Shown one piece after another: positions 61,977-64,000 of a stretch of DNA of 64,000 bases. Within the stretch, counting starts at the first letter, position 1, and every line of letters begins with the position of its first letter. The stretch is taken from NCBI RefSeq assembly GCF_013426205.1, contig NC_089425.1:558001-622000 (forward strand). Reading direction: 5' to 3'. Position numbers and translations under genes: made by a program. The stretch is from Metarhizium brunneum. Its lineage: Eukaryota > Ascomycota > Sordariomycetes > Hypocreales > Clavicipitaceae. A model generated the notes under the pieces. It worked only from the letters and a program-made list of their open reading frames with translations, was not told the DNA's origin and did no database searches.

Positions 61977-62642
61977 TCATTGAGAATATGGTCTATGGAG
62001 TTGTTTTGCCTTAGCTTCCAGTCTTTCGTACTCAGCTATTGCTTCTGGGTCTGCCTTAATGGCTTCAAGATCACAGTGAGTCCAAGTACACTTGTTCGAG
62101 ATCGTTGCCCCTACTCAACGCCACATATGCTTGTCCGTCAGAGACGATGTTAGAATTTAAGCCGACGGTAACAGCTGGCAGTGATAGGCCATGAACCTTG
62201 TGGATTGTCAACGTAAATGCGTTGTGATTGGAAGCTGCGCACGCTTATACTCCACCCCATTCGTCTGAAAATACGACGAAGTTTTATGCAAGTGCATGCA
62301 TGACCTGAAATGCATTAGCTGCTTTGCGGATCTCTCAGCTTCGACGGTAGGGCCAAAGGAAAAAGAACTTACTTGGATACTGTCTAAAGAAAAATCGAGG
62401 TGCGGCCCTTGAGCCTGCAGTCTCCAATTCATTGGGTGTATGGACACAGCAGTCCAACAATTATCACACATAGGGGATGAGGACGCGAGTAATGCATGAC
62501 CTTGATTAATGCTTGATGGCCTGAGGGACCCGCACAGCCGGGCAACCTTGCGTCGACACATGATGAGTTTGACAGAACCTGACACGTATAGAGTAAACTC
62601 CATGTGCCGTGGAATGCCGCGTTTAACGCCACATGAATTCAC
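61977..62642 (-). pseudogene. second Pif1-like helicase remnant
   Basis: Reading on the minus strand, the block 62225-62060 gives AFTLTIHKVHGLSLPAVTVG and SDGQAYVALSRGNDLEQVYL, the C-terminal motifs of Pif1/Helitron helicases. The preceding frame (62642-62208) ends YKRAQLPIT, which joins this with one base lost. After VYLDSL one extra base shifts to EAIKADPEAIAEYERLEAK, which ends at TGA 61977-61979. At least two frame changes make it a pseudogene. It is a different copy from 56398-57453 and keeps the part that the other lacks. Confidence 0.7.
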
Positions 62643-62699
62643 AATACGCGGAGTGGCGGACTATGTACAACAGCGAGGAACATGTGTTCATTGAGTCAT

Positions 62700-63694
62700 T
62701 CATGGAGTATGCCAAGAGATAAATTAATAGTATCTAATGTCAACAGAGCTTGTCTTGCTTAGTCAAGCCGTGTACCGCGTAACAGTCTTGACTATTAACC
62801 TGAGACGACATGGAGTCACAAAGAGAATGTGAAGAGCGCCCCTGCAGTGGCTTCACCTTAATGTACTCGGCGCCACAATAACTTGAGGAATTAGAAGAGT
62901 TTACGCGTCCAGCCCACCATAGTCTACCTGTACCAAGCCCTACTAGTACTAGTTGGTAATTTAGCCATTACTACTAGTAACTACCTAAGTTGACATAGTT
63001 ACTTTAAGCTTCGTATAATAGCTAGCCCTAAAGTTGAGAATATAAAAGTCCAAGTCTTTCATCTTCTCAAAGAGGATATTTTCTATGCTGGCAACGCTGC
63101 GATAGAACGAGACGTGTTATGTATGGCATGATTGTTTGTCAAAGGTGGGCGTAATGTGGATAACAGCATTGACGAAGTCTTCGGTTCCTATGCCGCGTCA
63201 CCTCGGCAATAAGCTAGTGCGAGTCAAACAAGAGATGAAGCCTTTTTTTACGCATTCGAGCATCTGAATAGGGACTTTGCAGGGGAAGGAGGAATGTGGC
63301 ATGCGTGATTCCTCCCTGCCGCTTGCGCAGAGTGAATTATACGCGCTGAACCCAGAGGCAGGGGATATACCATTGCTCATTCGATAACACCACGTCCTCT
63401 AAGCCCTCATTCCCTATGACCCGTTTTTCGGAGATGCTCTTTTCAAGTCGTAGTATATACATACTATAGATCCACCAAGTCATGCCATCAGCCAAGGCTA
63501 GGCCAAACTCGCCCGGTCAACCAATACAGTCGAGTGCCAAGTCGCCCCCGGGCACGCCGAATAGCTACGCCGTAGCGAAGTAGCCAAAGGTGGTACTATA
63601 AAGATGCCCGCACATTCCTCCATGTCTTAACTGGACCGGCCAGCAAGATACTCTTCACCTCCAACCCCCAGACCTGCTCCCCCCCCCCCCCATC
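62700..63694. other. intergenic, promoter of the last gene at its end
   Basis: No gene seen. A TATAAAG at 63597-63603 and a run of twelve C at 63680-63691 precede the start at 63695. Confidence 0.4.
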
Positions 63695-64000
63695 ATGTAC
63701 CTCTCAACCGCAACCGTGTGCGTGCTGGGCGCCCTGCAGCCAGTCCTCGGCTCGCCCGCCCCCCAACGCGTTCCTAAAGACGGAAGCCAGAATGTCATTA
63801 TATCCGACTGGCTCACAGCCACCAAGACCGTCATCAACTACTATGCCCCGGACCCCAAGTGCGGCGGCCACCGCCCATGGGTCGGCATGTGGCCGGCTGA
63901 CGCCTGCAATCCCTATGCTGCCGACTTCAAAGCCTGGGCCTACGTGAAGAAGACTCAAGGCTATGATGACATCGCCACGGTCGAGTTTGACAATGCGCAA
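63695..64000 (+). CDS. secreted protein, 5' part only
   Basis: From ATG 63695 the frame is open to the window edge (102 codons). A signal peptide (MYLSTATVCVLGALQPVLG) is followed by a mature part with WLTATKTVINYYAPDP, CGGHRPWVGMWPADAC and AYVKKTQGYDDIATVEFD. The Cys, Trp and Pro pattern suggests an extracellular folded domain. I do not recognise the family. The codon choice is GC-rich and unlike most genes in the window, so it may belong to the conserved part of the genome. A TATA box lies about 95 bases upstream. Confidence 0.6.
   Translation, partial: MYLSTATVCVLGALQPVLGSPAPQRVPKDGSQNVIISDWLTATKTVINYYAPDPKCGGHRPWVGMWPADACNPYAADFKAWAYVKKTQGYDDIATVEFDNAQ

Overview
The window is nuclear DNA of a filamentous ascomycete (Pezizomycotina). 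The evidence is genes split by short (about 48-150 base) GT..AG introns with CTAAC-like branch points, fungal-specific families (Clr5, DUF3723, DUF1774, BYS1-like, fungal NLRs), and a 1.2 kb tract almost stripped of CA/TG dinucleotides, the mark of repeat-induced point mutation (RIP). Genus cannot be fixed from sequence alone. Gene density is low, broken copies are common and many genes are very small, so this looks like an accessory or lineage-specific region. The last few hundred bases are more GC-rich and may begin ordinary sequence.

Layout. 0.5-3.7 kb: a small zinc-ribbon protein, a possible Myb-like fragment, a Clr5-domain protein and a paralogue of the CCAAT-binding subunit HAP3. 5.4-8.5 kb: a basic-tailed unknown and a four-exon F-box-like protein. 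9-11.2 kb: remnants of a P-loop gene and an ankyrin gene with an internal stop. 11.3-15.6 kb: a tandem-RING protein divergent from a ferric-reductase-like (FRE) protein. 15.9-24 kb: a run of small coiled-coil or MADS-like proteins, a secreted Thr-rich protein and a patatin-like protein (PLP). 24.9-29.7 kb: two DUF3723 paralogues with a minisatellite between them. 30-41.3 kb: duplicated segments and more small coiled-coil, zinc-finger and transthyretin-like proteins. 41.7-49.2 kb: a DUF1774-like membrane protein, a MADS-like microprotein, a BYS1-like secreted protein, a broken F-box gene, a four-helix membrane protein, a decayed transthyretin-like copy and a C2H2 protein. 50.3-54.2 kb: a decayed hydrolase/NB-ARC/TPR NLR and a decayed C2H2 copy. 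54.9-62.6 kb: an AT-rich RIP tract, two Pif1-helicase remnants, a 1 kb element with perfect inverted repeats, and a cysteine-rich secreted protein. 63.7 kb to the end: the start of another secreted protein.

Together: FRE, PLP, DUF3723 and NLR are the four accessory families repeatedly reported as cargo of the giant fungal transposons called Starships. All four occur here within 40 kb. No DUF3435 tyrosine-recombinase captain was recognised, so this is either the interior of a Starship whose ends lie outside the window or a derived fragment. The FRE and PLP copies have lost key catalytic residues while keeping long open frames. The many small DNA-binding or coiled-coil proteins, several in duplicate, are the least explained part of the window.
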